Program-made: the position numbers and the translations under genes
Part shown: positions 41,662 through 50,652 of the stretch, in pieces
How the letters are laid out: the number at the start of each line of letters is the position of its first letter
Position numbering within the stretch: position 1 is the first letter of the stretch
Assembly: GCA_046316615.1 (NCBI GenBank)
Contig: JBKDAN010000042.1
Location: 1-64,000, forward strand
Source of the DNA: BJHL01 sp040378885
Lineage (GTDB): Bacteria > Planctomycetota > Phycisphaerae > Phycisphaerales > UBA1924
Reading direction: 5' to 3'
Length of the DNA: 64,000 nt
The notes under the pieces: model-generated
Told to the model about the DNA's origin: nothing
Seen by the model: the letters and a program-made list of their open reading frames with translations, nothing else
Databases searched by the model: none

Positions 41662-42558
41662 TCACGCCTTCGGACGCACCGCCCACACGTTGCGCCCTGC
41701 GTCGCGAATGACGCGCTCGGCGGTGGAACCCAGCAACATGTCATGAATGTTGCTCGCACCGCGCGTGCCCAGCACGATCAGGTCGGCGCCCATCAGCTTC
41801 GCAAACTCGGCGATGCCCTTCCCGTGCTTATCAGCGGCGAACGCGTGATACGTGGGCTTGGCCCAGTTTGCCTCCGGCTGCAGACCCTGCTCGCAGAAAG
41901 CTCGCACGCGATCAGTCAGCGCCGCGGCGTACGCGGTGCGGAACGCATCCGTGGCTTCGGGCGAACCGGACTTGGGCTTGATCTTGTTCCAGGGCGCGCT
42001 GAAGACATACGCGACGTGCACCTTCGCGCCGTCAACAGCAGCGACGCGCAGAGCCTGCTCCACCGCTCGCTTGCTGGTCTCAGAGAAGTCGACGCACGCA
42101 AGGACGGTCTCGAACTTCTTGGGGCCATATGCATCTTCGACCAGCAGCACATCACACGGGCTGCGACGCGCGCAGCTTGCAGCAACCGTCCCCGCGCCAC
42201 TCTCCGTGCCGGAGCCGCGCGTACCGACGACCAGAAGCTGCGCGTTCTCCTGCTTGCAGTAGTAGCTCATGGCGGCGACGGGACTGTTGATCTCGATGTG
42301 CATGGGCACATCGGGCGAGCCGGCCTGCTCGCCGAAGCTCTTCCACAGCAGTTTGGCTTCATCGATGAGCGATGCTGTCACCTGCACTTGGAACGCCGAG
42401 AGTTCATCCGACAGCGAGACAGCGGCGATGGTCTCGATAACGTGAATCGCCTTGACGGGCACTCGCATCTGGCTTGCGAGGCGAACAGCCTGGGCGAGTG
42501 CCACCCGTGACGACGGGCTGAAGTCAATGCCGACAACGATGGGACGGATCGTGCTCAT
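41662..42558 (-). CDS. Tandem universal stress protein (UspA family)
   Basis: A 298-residue protein with two Usp domains in tandem. The first starts PIVVGIDFSPSSRVALAQAV and the second KKFETVLACVDFSETSKRAV. The second keeps the ATP-binding loop pattern G-x2-G-x9-G-S (GTRGASNIHDMLLGSTAERV). The first has GTRGSGTESGAGTVAAS with altered spacing, so only the second is likely to bind ATP. Usp proteins are stress-linked regulators without a single defined activity. Both strands end here: the stop lies 10 bp from trmL's stop. The start follows GGAGA. Confidence 0.92.
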   Translation of the reverse strand: MSTIRPIVVGIDFSPSSRVALAQAVRLASQMRVPVKAIHVIETIAAVSLSDELSAFQVQVTASLIDEAKLLWKSFGEQAGSPDVPMHIEINSPVAAMSYYCKQENAQLLVVGTRGSGTESGAGTVAASCARRSPCDVLLVEDAYGPKKFETVLACVDFSETSKRAVEQALRVAAVDGAKVHVAYVFSAPWNKIKPKSGSPEATDAFRTAYAAALTDRVRAFCEQGLQPEANWAKPTYHAFAADKHGKGIAEFAKLMGADLIVLGTRGASNIHDMLLGSTAERVIRDAGRNVWAVRPKA

Positions 42559-42804
42559 GGAGAGTCTCCTTCTGCGACCATGTCGCTAGCAAAGGATATA
42601 CAAGTCCTTTACTCCGGACAAGGAGAGTGCCATGTAAAACCTTGGGGCGTTGGCCCGGTAAGCACGTGGCTTTGCGCTCGCTCCCGAAGGTGCGGCGTAT
42701 GCGGCCTGCACCGACAGACCTGCCGCTGTTACGGCATGTTGCTTGCATCCCCCACCGATTCCGGTCGATACCTCCGATGTAGAGAACCCTGTGGGAGGAG
42801 TCGT

Positions 42805-43290
42805 ATGAAAGCGCGTGGCTTTACCCTCATCGAATTGCTGGTCGTCATCGTCGTGCTCGGCATTCTCGCGGCGATCATCGTGCCGCAGGCCGGCAGTGCG
42901 CGTGTTGACGCGCGCAACGGCGCACGCGAAACCGACATGCGCAACGTGGGCAAAGCCCTCGAGATGTACAACGGCGACTTCGGTGTCTACCCCATCAGCC
43001 CCGGCTGGTCGGGCGACGCACCGGCATACGGCGGCAAGGGCTACGAAGGCCCCAACGCGTACATCCCCAATCTCAGCCCGACGTACATGAAAGTGCTGCC
43101 CCGCGACCCCAACCCCAGCTATCCGCGTAGCGACTACGGCTATCTGTATCGCACCGACGGCACGGGCATGGAGTTCAAGCTGCTCGCGCACCGCACGCCC
43201 GAAGCATTCAGCCCCGACCATCCGATGTATGACCCTGCCCGCCCGACCTTCGCCTGGGCGATCTACAGCCCGGGTGGCCGCGACTATTGA
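42805..43290 (+). CDS. GspG-like type II secretion pseudopilin
   Basis: A 161-residue protein from the ATG at 42805, with the strong ribosome site GGGAGGAG. It has the prepilin segment (KARGFTLIELLVVIVVLGIL, with the +5 Glu) followed by AAIIVPQAGSARVDARNGA and, in the globular part, MRNVGKALEMYNGDFGVYP as in GspG, with NGDFGVYP in place of DNGRYP. It is missing the long calcium loop of the classic major pseudopilin. Probably a minor or planctomycete-type pseudopilin. No other gsp genes are near. A bidirectional terminator follows. Confidence 0.85.
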   Translation: MKARGFTLIELLVVIVVLGILAAIIVPQAGSARVDARNGARETDMRNVGKALEMYNGDFGVYPISPGWSGDAPAYGGKGYEGPNAYIPNLSPTYMKVLPRDPNPSYPRSDYGYLYRTDGTGMEFKLLAHRTPEAFSPDHPMYDPARPTFAWAIYSPGGRDY

Positions 43291-43323
43291 ACGGGTGACG
43301 ACATGAAGTGAATGAAATGAAAA

Positions 43324-43349
43324 CGCCCCGGCGCAGATGCGCCGGGGCG
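43324..43349. terminator. Bidirectional terminator
   Basis: CGCCCCGGCGC / GCGCCGGGGCG (11 bp, loop AGAT), followed by TGTTGTTT on the plus strand and TTTTCATTT on the minus strand. It separates the convergent pseudopilin and collagen-fibre genes. Confidence 0.9.
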
Positions 43350-43370
43350 TGTTGTTTACATCCAACTCAC

Positions 43371-46300
43371 TTACGCCTTGCGACGCTTGGCAGCGAAGAA
43401 GAGCAGCGCGGGAACGCCAATCAGCAGGCTGATGCCAGCCTTCTGCCACAGCGGAGCATCACCAACCACTGCGGGCGACGCGGTGATCTGGACCTGCTGC
43501 TTGCTCATGCTGTCAAGGCGTGCAGCCAGCTCATCGATCTGCTGCTGCTGCGCGGCGATCTTCTCGTCGCGAGCCTTCAGCTCACCTTCGAGCTTGCTGT
43601 TGAGGCCTTGGATGGCGGCGAGAGCGACGCCGTCAGCGTTCACACCGTGGATGACGGTGTCCTTGTCGCCAAGACCGAAGTTGGCGTAGAAGTCTTGCGC
43701 CATCGGGCCCATGTACCACGTGCTGTCATCGTTCTTGTAGTGCCAGCGCGTGACAGGCATGGAAACGAGTTTCGCGAGCACTTCACGCGAGTCGATCGCC
43801 GTGAAGTCCTTCTTGCTGTTGCGGTCCGAGGGCTGGAACAAGGCACCCGACGAGTTGAAGCCCGATGCGCCCGAGTTGGACCAAACGATCAAGCCGTCGC
43901 TGCCACTCGTGGGCGAGCCTTGGGCTGAGCGATTCTCGATGAAGACGGAGCCCAGTGCAAAGATCGAACGACCCGAGCCTGCCGCAGTGCTCGCATACAC
44001 ACCCACGCCGCCACCAGTGTTGGTGTTCTCACCACGCACGCCGAAGCCCGTGGACCCACTTGAGCGACCACGGACACCGACGTTGCCTTGGCCATAGACA
44101 CCAGTAGCATCGGCGCTGGTGCCAGCCGAGGTGCCAATCACACCGACGTTCCAGTTGCTATTTTGGGTCGAGGAGTTGTGGCCCCAGACACCGATAGCAC
44201 CACCAGAACCAACCTGACCGAGGACGCCGACGTTACCAGCGCCGGTTGCACCGCCAAGCGCACCAATAGTGAAGTTGGACGCTGCGCCGACTTCCGTTGG
44301 CACCGTTGAGTTGTTCGGCAGAGTACCCGAGATACCGCCGCCAGCAAGGCCTCGGACGCCTGTCGACCGAACCGTTGCGCTGGAACTTGTGCCTGATGAG
44401 TTGAAGCTGTAGGTAGTGACGCCGGACGCGGCACTGGACAGCGTATTGCCAGCTGTAAGCGTGCCGCCCGCGCCAGCACTTGCTGCAAGCGTGGTCCAGA
44501 ATGTGGGCGAAAGATCAGGAGAGTTGTTCGTGTTCGACGCCTGCAAACTACGCCACGAAGAACCTTGGAACAACACTGCGTCGTTGACGCCATAGGTGAC
44601 CAGAGCACTCCAAGAGCCCTGCCAATTCACGTTGTTCTGACCAGCGGGACCTGCGGGACCCTGAGCACCAGCCGGGCCCTGCGGACCAGCCGGACCCATC
44701 GGACCCTCGGGGCCCGTGTTGCCAATCGGACCAGCCGGGCCCTGAGCACCCGTCAGACCCGTCGGTCCGATGGGGCCTTGGATGCCTTGGGCACCTTGCG
44801 CGCCCTGAGGACCTTGCGGGCCTTGTTGTCCAGTTGTCAGAAGCGTCATTGAAACGCTGGTGAAGTTACCCTCGACGGTGCTCACATTCGAACGCAAAAC
44901 TTGCACTTCGATGTAGTCACCAGCCGCGAGTCCCAAGATGACGCTGCCGTTCACCGGCATGATGTTGCTTGATGCCTGTGAGCCGAAAAACTCGCGTTCA
45001 ACGAGTGTCCCGTTGCGCCTGATCCTGACGCGACTATCAAAGACGTTGCCGCCGCTGAACAGAACGTCGGTGTTGATCAAGTACGAACCGGTTGTGGTCG
45101 CGGTTAGCCGAGACGGGGACGAACCGTTCCAGATGGGCGCGAGTCCCGTGTTGTGCGAGGCATTGTTAAAGCTCAACGTGGTCCAGGTGTTAGCCGAGAG
45201 CGGCGTCGAGTTGATGCTGACTTGGGCCGAGAGTTCGGGACCCGCCGTTCCAGGTGTGCCTTGCGGGCCAACCGGACCGATGGGGCCTTGGATGCCTTGC
45301 AGACCCTGAGCGCCCTGCGCGCCTTGCTGGGCCAACAGGCTCCACGAGGCCGGGCTCACGTCCGGCGTCGCGTTGGTGTTGGCGGCGATGGCGATGTAAG
45401 CCGAGCCGTTGAAGAAGACAGCATCATCGATGTCATAGCTGGCCGCGTTGGTCCACGTGCCTTCCCACTGCAGACCCTTGGCGCCTTGCGGGCCAGCGGG
45501 GCCTTGAGCGCCCTGTGCACCAGGAGCGCCGGCGGGGCCCGTCAGACCGATCAGACCCTGAGGACCTTGAGGACCAGCGGGACCCATCGCGCCGTCAGCG
45601 CCAGCGGGACCAGTCAGACCGATCGGACCCTGAGGGCCTTGCGGACCAGCGGGGCCCATCGGGCCATCAGCGCCAGCAGGACCAGTCAGACCGATCGGAC
45701 CCTGCGGGCCTTGAGGACCAGCGGCACCCGTCGCGCCATCAGCGCCAGCGGGACCGGTCAGACCGATCGGACCCTGAGGGCCTTGCGGACCAGCGGGGCC
45801 CATCGGGCCATCTGCGCCAGCAGGACCAGTCAGACCGATCGGCCCCTGAGGGCCTTGCGGACCAGCGGGGCCCATCGGGCCATCAGCGCCAGCGGGACCA
45901 GTCAGACCGATCGGACCTTGCGGACCAGCAGGACCAGCAGGACCAGCAGGACCTTCCGGCCCAGTTGCGCCTTGAGCGCCAGCAGGACCTGTCAGACCGA
46001 TGGGACCTTGCGGACCGGCAGGGCCAGCAGGACCAGCGGGACCGCTGCCGGGGAGGAGCGTGGAGGTTGCGGGCATGGTCTGGCCGGGCAGCGTGTAGGT
46101 GAGCTGCGAGTAGAAGACCGGGCCAGTGCCGCTGTCGTTGACGACATTGCCAGCGACGAGGGTGTTGAAGCCGCTGTCACCGACGAGGACGGTGCCACTG
46201 CCAGTGGCCTCGACAGCGGGCTGGTTGCCCGAGCTGATGGAGCCGTTGGTGAGGCTGAAGTTGGCGTCACCAGCGACGACGACGCGACCGGTCTGCTCAC

Positions 46301-48566
46301 CCGAGGTGATGTTGACGCGGGTCGTGTTGCCGCCTGCACCGCTGTTGACATTGACGCTCACGCCCAAGGGGCTGGCGTTGATGTTGCTCCAGTTGGTGGC
46401 GTTGACGATGCCTTCGGCGACATCGAGCACCGCGGCGCCGCCGCCGTTGCTGGCGATGACGTTGCGGCCGGTGATTTCGCTGCGGCGAGTCGCCCAGGCG
46501 CCGGTGTTCGTCATCGAGACGGCGGGCTGGTTAGCCGGGGCGGTCAGACGCACGTTGTAGAGGAAGAGCTTCTGGCCTTCGGTGCCCGTGAAGTCGATAG
46601 CGGGGCCCGAAACGCCGTTGATGTTGACACCCGTCCAGCTCGACAGGTTGCCATCTTCACCCACGCCGTTCACGGGGATGTTGACGGTCAGCGTGCCGTT
46701 GAGGTTGGCGGCAAAGCCCGACTCGCTCTGAGCCGAGACAACGTGAATGCCCTGAGCGATCGCGACGTTTTCGGTGTAGCTGCCGGGAAGAACAGTGATG
46801 CTCTTCTGGTTGTTTGCACTCGCACCATCGAGCACGGCAGCGTTAATGGCAGCCTGAATGCTCGAGAAGTAAGGCGAGGTGCCGCCGGGCTTGACGACGT
46901 AGTCGGCAGCGTTGATGCCTGCGGGACCTTGCGGACCGGCGGGGCCTTGCAGGCCTTGAGCGCCCGTTGCGCCAGTCAGGCCGATGGGGCCCTGTGCGCC
47001 GGTTTCACCTTGGATGCCCTGAGGACCAGCAGGACCTTGCGGACCAACTTCACCCTGCAAGCCTTGAGCGCCCGTTGCGCCGGTCAGGCCAATCGGGCCT
47101 TGAGGGCCGACAGGACCTTGCGGACCGGTGGGGCCGCTGCCAGGAAGCAGAATCGCGCTGGCGGGCATGGTCTGGCCGGGCAGCGTGTACGTGAGCTGGG
47201 TGTAGAAGACGTTACCGACGCCGTTGGTGCTGACAACGTTGCCAGCGACCGTGGTGTTGAAGCCGGTGTCAGCAAGCAGAATGTCGCCGGTGGTGTTGTC
47301 AATAACAGCGGGCTGGTTGCCGGAACGGATCTGGCTGTTGCCGATGCTGAAGGCCGAAGAGCCCGATGCGCTGATCTGACCGAAGACGTCAGATGCGCTG
47401 ATGAACATGTTGCCGCCAACCAGAGCGATGGCGGGCGTCGTCGGCGCGGTGGGCCAGAAGGTGCCACCCGTGCCTTGCAGCGTGCCCGCGCTGATGGTGA
47501 CGGGAACGCCCGTGCCACCGGCAACGCTGCGGAAGTTGACGTTGTTGATGACGACATCGCTGCCCGAGCCGGTGTTGCTCATATTGAGCGCGCTGGCGGT
47601 GCCTTGGGCATATGCGACGCTGTCGCTCAGGTAGAGCTGCTGGAACGACGTGCCGTTGAAGTTGATGGCAGGGCCGGTGGGCGCGTTGATGTCGATGGCC
47701 TGCACCGAGACGACGCCGCCGGTGTTGAACGTAACGCTACCGGTGATCTGCGTGGCGAAGCTCTTGCCTGCAACAGCGCTCTGGAGGTGAACGCCGCCGA
47801 CGAGCGCGACGTTCTCGGTGTAGTTGCCCGGACGGACCAGCACCGTCGTGGGGCTGCTGGGGCCGAAGCCATCCGCCACGGCGGCGTTGATGGCGGCTTG
47901 AATGCTCGTGTGCGTGCCTTGGCCGCTTGCATCAACGATGTATCGAGCGGCGTTCAGACCGGTGGGACCTTGCGGGCCGGCAGGGCCCTGAGCGCCTGCA
48001 GGACCAGCGACGCCCTGGGGGCCTTGCAAACCGGCCGCACCAGCGGGACCGACGGGCCCCTGCGGGCCGGCAGGGCCAGTGACGCCTTGGGGACCGACAG
48101 GACCAACGGGACCGACCGGGCCCACGGGACCCTGCGGACCAGCGGGGCCGGGGTTGCCGTTCAGCGCGAAAGCGGCGTACGGCGCACTGGTGATGCGCTG
48201 ACGCGTGGCGAGCACGGAGTACGGATTGGGGCTGCCTGCGGGAGTGCGGACGCGAATTTCGAGCCAGCGCTGCTGGCCCGTGAAGGCGGCGGCGCCGAAG
48301 TTCAGTTCAACCGCGAAGCGCGAGTTGGCGACGTTGACGCCATTGGCCTGCAACGTGGGACCGACCTGACCCGGACCGGTCGGCACACTGAAGAGGCGGA
48401 ACTCGAAGTCAGCGGGTCCATCGAAGGCCTGACCATTGAGACGCAACTGGCCTTGATACGTGAAGGCCGCATCCTGCGCCTGAGCGCGAGCGTTGGCGAC
48501 GGTCCAAGGCGTCATCGAGCCCAGAGCCATCGCGAGGAAGAACGATGCGAGACGTCCGCGAGTCAT
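43371..48566 (-). CDS. Collagen-like cell-surface fibre with beta-helix, C1q-like, CBM-like and S74 parts
   Basis: A 1731-residue protein from the ATG at 48566 (GGAG 8 bp upstream), with a signal peptide (MTRGRLASFFLAMALGSM). Order: an N-terminal domain (FTYQGQLRLNGQAFDGPADF); Gly-X-Y tract; a right-handed beta-helix-like block (SIQAAINAAVADGFGPSSPT, VRPGNYTENVAL); Gly-X-Y; a second copy of the same block; a long Gly-X-Y tract (5-6 copies of a 24-residue unit); CBM5/12-like WEGTWTNAASYDIDDAVFF; Gly-X-Y; a C1q/TNF-like beta domain (LTATTTGSYLINTDVLFSGG); Gly-X-Y; a second CBM-like unit (WQGSWSALVTYGVNDAVLF); and a tail-fibre-like beta region. It ends with a peptidase-S74 chaperone (SDRNSKKDFTAIDSREVLAK, MGPMAQDFYANFGLG), a coiled coil and a C-terminal membrane helix with KRRKA. 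It is probably a trimeric fibre. S74 domains often self-cleave before the SDR serine, which would separate the fibre from the anchor. Confidence 0.9.
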   Translation of the reverse strand: MTRGRLASFFLAMALGSMTPWTVANARAQAQDAAFTYQGQLRLNGQAFDGPADFEFRLFSVPTGPGQVGPTLQANGVNVANSRFAVELNFGAAAFTGQQRWLEIRVRTPAGSPNPYSVLATRQRITSAPYAAFALNGNPGPAGPQGPVGPVGPVGPVGPQGVTGPAGPQGPVGPAGAAGLQGPQGVAGPAGAQGPAGPQGPTGLNAARYIVDASGQGTHTSIQAAINAAVADGFGPSSPTTVLVRPGNYTENVALVGGVHLQSAVAGKSFATQITGSVTFNTGGVVSVQAIDINAPTGPAINFNGTSFQQLYLSDSVAYAQGTASALNMSNTGSGSDVVINNVNFRSVAGGTGVPVTISAGTLQGTGGTFWPTAPTTPAIALVGGNMFISASDVFGQISASGSSAFSIGNSQIRSGNQPAVIDNTTGDILLADTGFNTTVAGNVVSTNGVGNVFYTQLTYTLPGQTMPASAILLPGSGPTGPQGPVGPQGPIGLTGATGAQGLQGEVGPQGPAGPQGIQGETGAQGPIGLTGATGAQGLQGPAGPQGPAGINAADYVVKPGGTSPYFSSIQAAINAAVLDGASANNQKSITVLPGSYTENVAIAQGIHVVSAQSESGFAANLNGTLTVNIPVNGVGEDGNLSSWTGVNINGVSGPAIDFTGTEGQKLFLYNVRLTAPANQPAVSMTNTGAWATRRSEITGRNVIASNGGGAAVLDVAEGIVNATNWSNINASPLGVSVNVNSGAGGNTTRVNITSGEQTGRVVVAGDANFSLTNGSISSGNQPAVEATGSGTVLVGDSGFNTLVAGNVVNDSGTGPVFYSQLTYTLPGQTMPATSTLLPGSGPAGPAGPAGPQGPIGLTGPAGAQGATGPEGPAGPAGPAGPQGPIGLTGPAGADGPMGPAGPQGPQGPIGLTGPAGADGPMGPAGPQGPQGPIGLTGPAGADGATGAAGPQGPQGPIGLTGPAGADGPMGPAGPQGPQGPIGLTGPAGADGAMGPAGPQGPQGLIGLTGPAGAPGAQGAQGPAGPQGAKGLQWEGTWTNAASYDIDDAVFFNGSAYIAIAANTNATPDVSPASWSLLAQQGAQGAQGLQGIQGPIGPVGPQGTPGTAGPELSAQVSINSTPLSANTWTTLSFNNASHNTGLAPIWNGSSPSRLTATTTGSYLINTDVLFSGGNVFDSRVRIRRNGTLVEREFFGSQASSNIMPVNGSVILGLAAGDYIEVQVLRSNVSTVEGNFTSVSMTLLTTGQQGPQGPQGAQGAQGIQGPIGPTGLTGAQGPAGPIGNTGPEGPMGPAGPQGPAGAQGPAGPAGQNNVNWQGSWSALVTYGVNDAVLFQGSSWRSLQASNTNNSPDLSPTFWTTLAASAGAGGTLTAGNTLSSAASGVTTYSFNSSGTSSSATVRSTGVRGLAGGGISGTLPNNSTVPTEVGAASNFTIGALGGATGAGNVGVLGQVGSGGAIGVWGHNSSTQNSNWNVGVIGTSAGTSADATGVYGQGNVGVRGRSSGSTGFGVRGENTNTGGGVGVYASTAAGSGRSIFALGSVFIENRSAQGSPTSGSDGLIVWSNSGASGFNSSGALFQPSDRNSKKDFTAIDSREVLAKLVSMPVTRWHYKNDDSTWYMGPMAQDFYANFGLGDKDTVIHGVNADGVALAAIQGLNSKLEGELKARDEKIAAQQQQIDELAARLDSMSKQQVQITASPAVVGDAPLWQKAGISLLIGVPALLFFAAKRRKA
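45535..45965. repeat. 72-bp tandem repeat encoding Gly-X-Y units
   Basis: Five to six copies of a 72-bp unit, each encoding about 24 residues (GPAGPQGPQGPIGLTGPAGA plus DGPM), with a few variant codons. Entirely inside the coding frame of the collagen-like gene. Confidence 0.9.
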
Positions 48567-48699
48567 GTTCAATCTCCAACTCGTCGCAGATCGCGACGAA
48601 AACCAAGAAAGTCGGTGTGTGAGGAATCAAACTCGGTGAGCAGCGACACCCAGCCTGTGCGAAACACGCAGGCCCACTGATCACGAGTGATGAAGCGAT

Positions 48700-48797
48700 T
48701 CAGGCGCAGCTACCGCCGGCGAGCACGTTGAAGTAATCGACAACGTCCTGGTCTTCGGGGAAGACGCCGTTGTTGTTGAAGTCGATATCGGAGCACG
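48700..48797 (-). repeat. GC-type dockerin module (C-terminus of 48700-49035)
   Basis: A single copy of the DIDFNNNGVFPEDQDVVDYF ... VLAGGSC unit, preceded by PCS. Confidence 0.85.
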
Positions 48798-49035
48798 GCG
48801 TTTGCGTGCCGCCAACCCAGAAGCCACCAATGACGGAGTAGCCGTCAACGGAAAGCAGCTCGTCGCTGGCGTCGGGCTGACCGATGGTGCCTTCGAGCTC
48901 GAAAAGCCCCTGGAATGTGAGAACGGACGAGTAGCCGCCGCCGCCGTCGATGGTGTACCAATCGACGACAAAAGGCTGTGCCAAGCCCACTGTTGCAGTC
49001 ATGGCGACAGTCAAGGTCGCGACAATTCCGCGCAT
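48700..49035 (-). CDS. Small secreted protein with one GC-type dockerin module
   Basis: The product is 111 residues from the ATG at 49035 (ribosome site GGGAG). The signal peptide is MRGIVATLTVAMTATVGLAQ. A beta-rich middle (WYTIDGGGGYSSVLTFQGLF, LEGTIGQPDASDELLSVDGY, GGFWVGG) is the common planctomycete short secreted domain that starts with a WYTIDGGGG-type segment. It ends in one dockerin module, a D-x-D-x-N EF-hand-like loop. It probably attaches to the same surface system as the other three dockerin-tailed proteins here. Its stop lies 134 bp upstream of the start of the collagen-like fibre, on the same strand, so the two could be co-transcribed. Confidence 0.82.
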   Translation of the reverse strand: MRGIVATLTVAMTATVGLAQPFVVDWYTIDGGGGYSSVLTFQGLFELEGTIGQPDASDELLSVDGYSVIGGFWVGGTQTPCSDIDFNNNGVFPEDQDVVDYFNVLAGGSCA

Positions 49036-49242
49036 AGTCAACTCCCTCTCAACGGGGACGCCCGGTTCGTGAGCTGAATATACGAGAATTGCGCGAAGCG
49101 TCAAGATCGTGGAGGGGGAACACGAAGAAAAACACACAAAATGTGAAGTCACCTAAAGCGTGTATTCAAGATATTCGTCGCAGCAATGAATCGCCCGACA
49201 CGCATTTACCGGTCCACCTCAGCGCGGCGGTGACAAATGAAA

Positions 49243-49268
49243 ACCGCCGCGAGAGGGCTCGCGGCGGT
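49243..49268 (-). terminator. Terminator of tRNA-Leu(GAG)
   Basis: ACCGCCGCGAG / CTCGCGGCGGT (11 bp, loop AGGG on the plus strand), followed on the minus strand by TTTCATTTG. It lies 14 bp past the tRNA's 3' end. Confidence 0.75.
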
Positions 49269-49281
49269 GGATCGTGAAAGT

Positions 49282-49364
49282 GCCCAGGACAGGACTTGAA
49301 CCTGCATGCCGGTGAAGGCTCTACCACCTCAAGGTAGTGCGTCTGCCAATTTCGCCACCTGGGC
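49282..49364 (-). tRNA. tRNA-Leu (anticodon GAG)
   Basis: Minus strand class II tRNA: acceptor GCCCAGG/CCTGGGC (one imperfect pair), D-arm TGGCGAAATTGGCAGACGCA, anticodon stem CTACC/GGTAG with loop TTGAGGT, variable arm, and T-arm GGTTCAAGTCC. 83 nt, no CCA encoded. TrmL, whose known targets are tRNA-Leu isoacceptors, is encoded about 8 kb away. Confidence 0.96.
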
Positions 49365-49419
49365 TCGTGGTACTTGGATGTTGCGGGCGACGCGGAGATT
49401 CCGAATCGACCGGGAGGGA

Positions 49420-49425
49420 AGTATA
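49420..49425 (-). promoter_or_regulatory. Possible -10 box for tRNA-Leu(GAG)
   Basis: TATACT on the minus strand, 55 bp upstream of the tRNA. TTGACA also lies upstream but at 25-bp spacing, so the pairing is doubtful. Confidence 0.25.
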
Positions 49426-49596
49426 CGTCGGCAGGGCGGCGTGCTTCCACTGTCAATCGCGGGATGGAAAATGGGAGCATTTTCAGCCGGGAGCCTTCAA
49501 GACCCCCGCGTCCGGCAGTTGCAGCGGGAAAGATTCGAGGTGTGGCTCGCCATGACGCGTTGCATACGCGCCGCGAGACACATCGAACCTGCTGCC

Positions 49597-50124
49597 ATGT
49601 CCCCCACTGCCACGACCATCACCATGACTTCCTCCGCTGCATCGTCTGCTCAACTTGTCGCGTTCTACGAAGCTGTCGCCACGAAGGCGAAAGCTGCGAG
49701 CGTGTTTGGTGAGATCAGCGTCTCACCCGCGATGCTGAAGTGCGACGCAGCCGCGAGCGCTGATCCTGCGTTCTACTCCCTCAGCGTGGACGCCGGCAAG
49801 ATGTGGGTGAATCTCAAGACGCCCGCGCGGTACTTGAGTCAGAGCATCGAGCAGGATCTGGTGCACACGGGCGACAAGATTCCTGAACTGCTGCACGAAG
49901 AGCTCGTCGAACTCGGCTATCCCGACCTGCTCCCCGGCGGCCCCGCGCTGGGCTTTGAGCACTTCCGCGATGAGCAGAAGCTGTACACGTTCCGCACGGC
50001 GACGCCGATTGATGTGAACAAGCTGCAAGACGCGAAGAGCGTGGAACTGGGAACGATGCTGTTGCTCGCGTATGAGGCAACGTTTCGGCGGCTGGGGGAT
50101 ATGGAAGCGGGTGACGACGAGTAA
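49597..50124 (+). CDS. Hypothetical cytosolic protein
   Basis: The product is 175 residues from the ATG at 49597 (MSPTATTITMTSSAASS); a second ATG at 49627 is possible. The longer open frame to 49306 runs over the tRNA and is not coding. Neither start has a good ribosome site. The protein is helical in its first third (LVAFYEAVATKAKAASVFGE) and beta/alpha later (MWVNLKTPARYLSQSIEQDL, GDKIPELLHEELVELGYPDL). No signal peptide, no motif recognised. It is directly followed by another small unknown gene. Confidence 0.55.
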   Translation: MSPTATTITMTSSAASSAQLVAFYEAVATKAKAASVFGEISVSPAMLKCDAAASADPAFYSLSVDAGKMWVNLKTPARYLSQSIEQDLVHTGDKIPELLHEELVELGYPDLLPGGPALGFEHFRDEQKLYTFRTATPIDVNKLQDAKSVELGTMLLLAYEATFRRLGDMEAGDDE

Positions 50125-50141
50125 GCGCGAGGGGAGGGGTC

Positions 50142-50576
50142 ATGCCGCGTGTGCGCATTTGGTGCTTGGCTGCGTGGGAAGCACGTTTTCTCGATCTTGA
50201 AGATCCGAGGATTGCCATCACGCGTCAGGCGCTGACGAGCCGCATTGTCTTTCTCCGCGGGAACTGGCGCGGTCGGTTGGCTGCCACAAGACCGCCTAAG
50301 GATCCGCTGGACGGCAAGACGCTTGAGTGGTTGGTGATTGCACACCATGCCACGCTCGTGGGCAACGATCTGTCGTCCGTGATCGCTTCCACTGGTCAGT
50401 ACGAGCTTGACGACGCCGAGTATGACACGGTTGAGAGCGCCTTGCGATTCGTGCTCGGTCGAATCGTGCGAGATGACGGATATGCCGCACTTAACGAATT
50501 CGGAGAGCTGCTGGCTGGCGATCTGTCTGTGATTGGATCGGATTTTGACTGGATCATCACGCAGAGCGTGACCTGA
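50142..50576 (+). CDS. Hypothetical protein
   Basis: A 144-residue frame (MPRVRIWCLAAWEARFLDLE, ending GSDFDWIITQSVT) 17 bp after the previous gene, so perhaps one operon. It is soluble, acidic toward the C-terminus, with a probable helical hairpin (DTVESALRFVLGRIVRDDGY). I recognise no family. The reading frame is supported by codon-position GC and by lack of a better frame, not by homology. The ribosome site (GAGGGGAGG) is good. Confidence 0.55.
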   Translation: MPRVRIWCLAAWEARFLDLEDPRIAITRQALTSRIVFLRGNWRGRLAATRPPKDPLDGKTLEWLVIAHHATLVGNDLSSVIASTGQYELDDAEYDTVESALRFVLGRIVRDDGYAALNEFGELLAGDLSVIGSDFDWIITQSVT

Positions 50577-50652
50577 AGGTAAGAGTTCCGATCCACGTGC
50601 GAACGGCTCAGTGTTCGACATCACGCCGCAGGCTCAAGCCCAATACTTGGCG

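Noticed and set aside
45535..45965. CRISPR-like array suspicion for the 72-bp repeats
   Set aside because: The units are contiguous, in frame and code for Gly-X-Y; there are no spacers.
45153..48680. Plus-strand frame of 1175 residues opposite the collagen-like gene
   Set aside because: Arises from the repetitive Gly/Pro/Ala codons of the real minus-strand gene. The translation is a low-complexity Arg/Thr/Ala-rich string.
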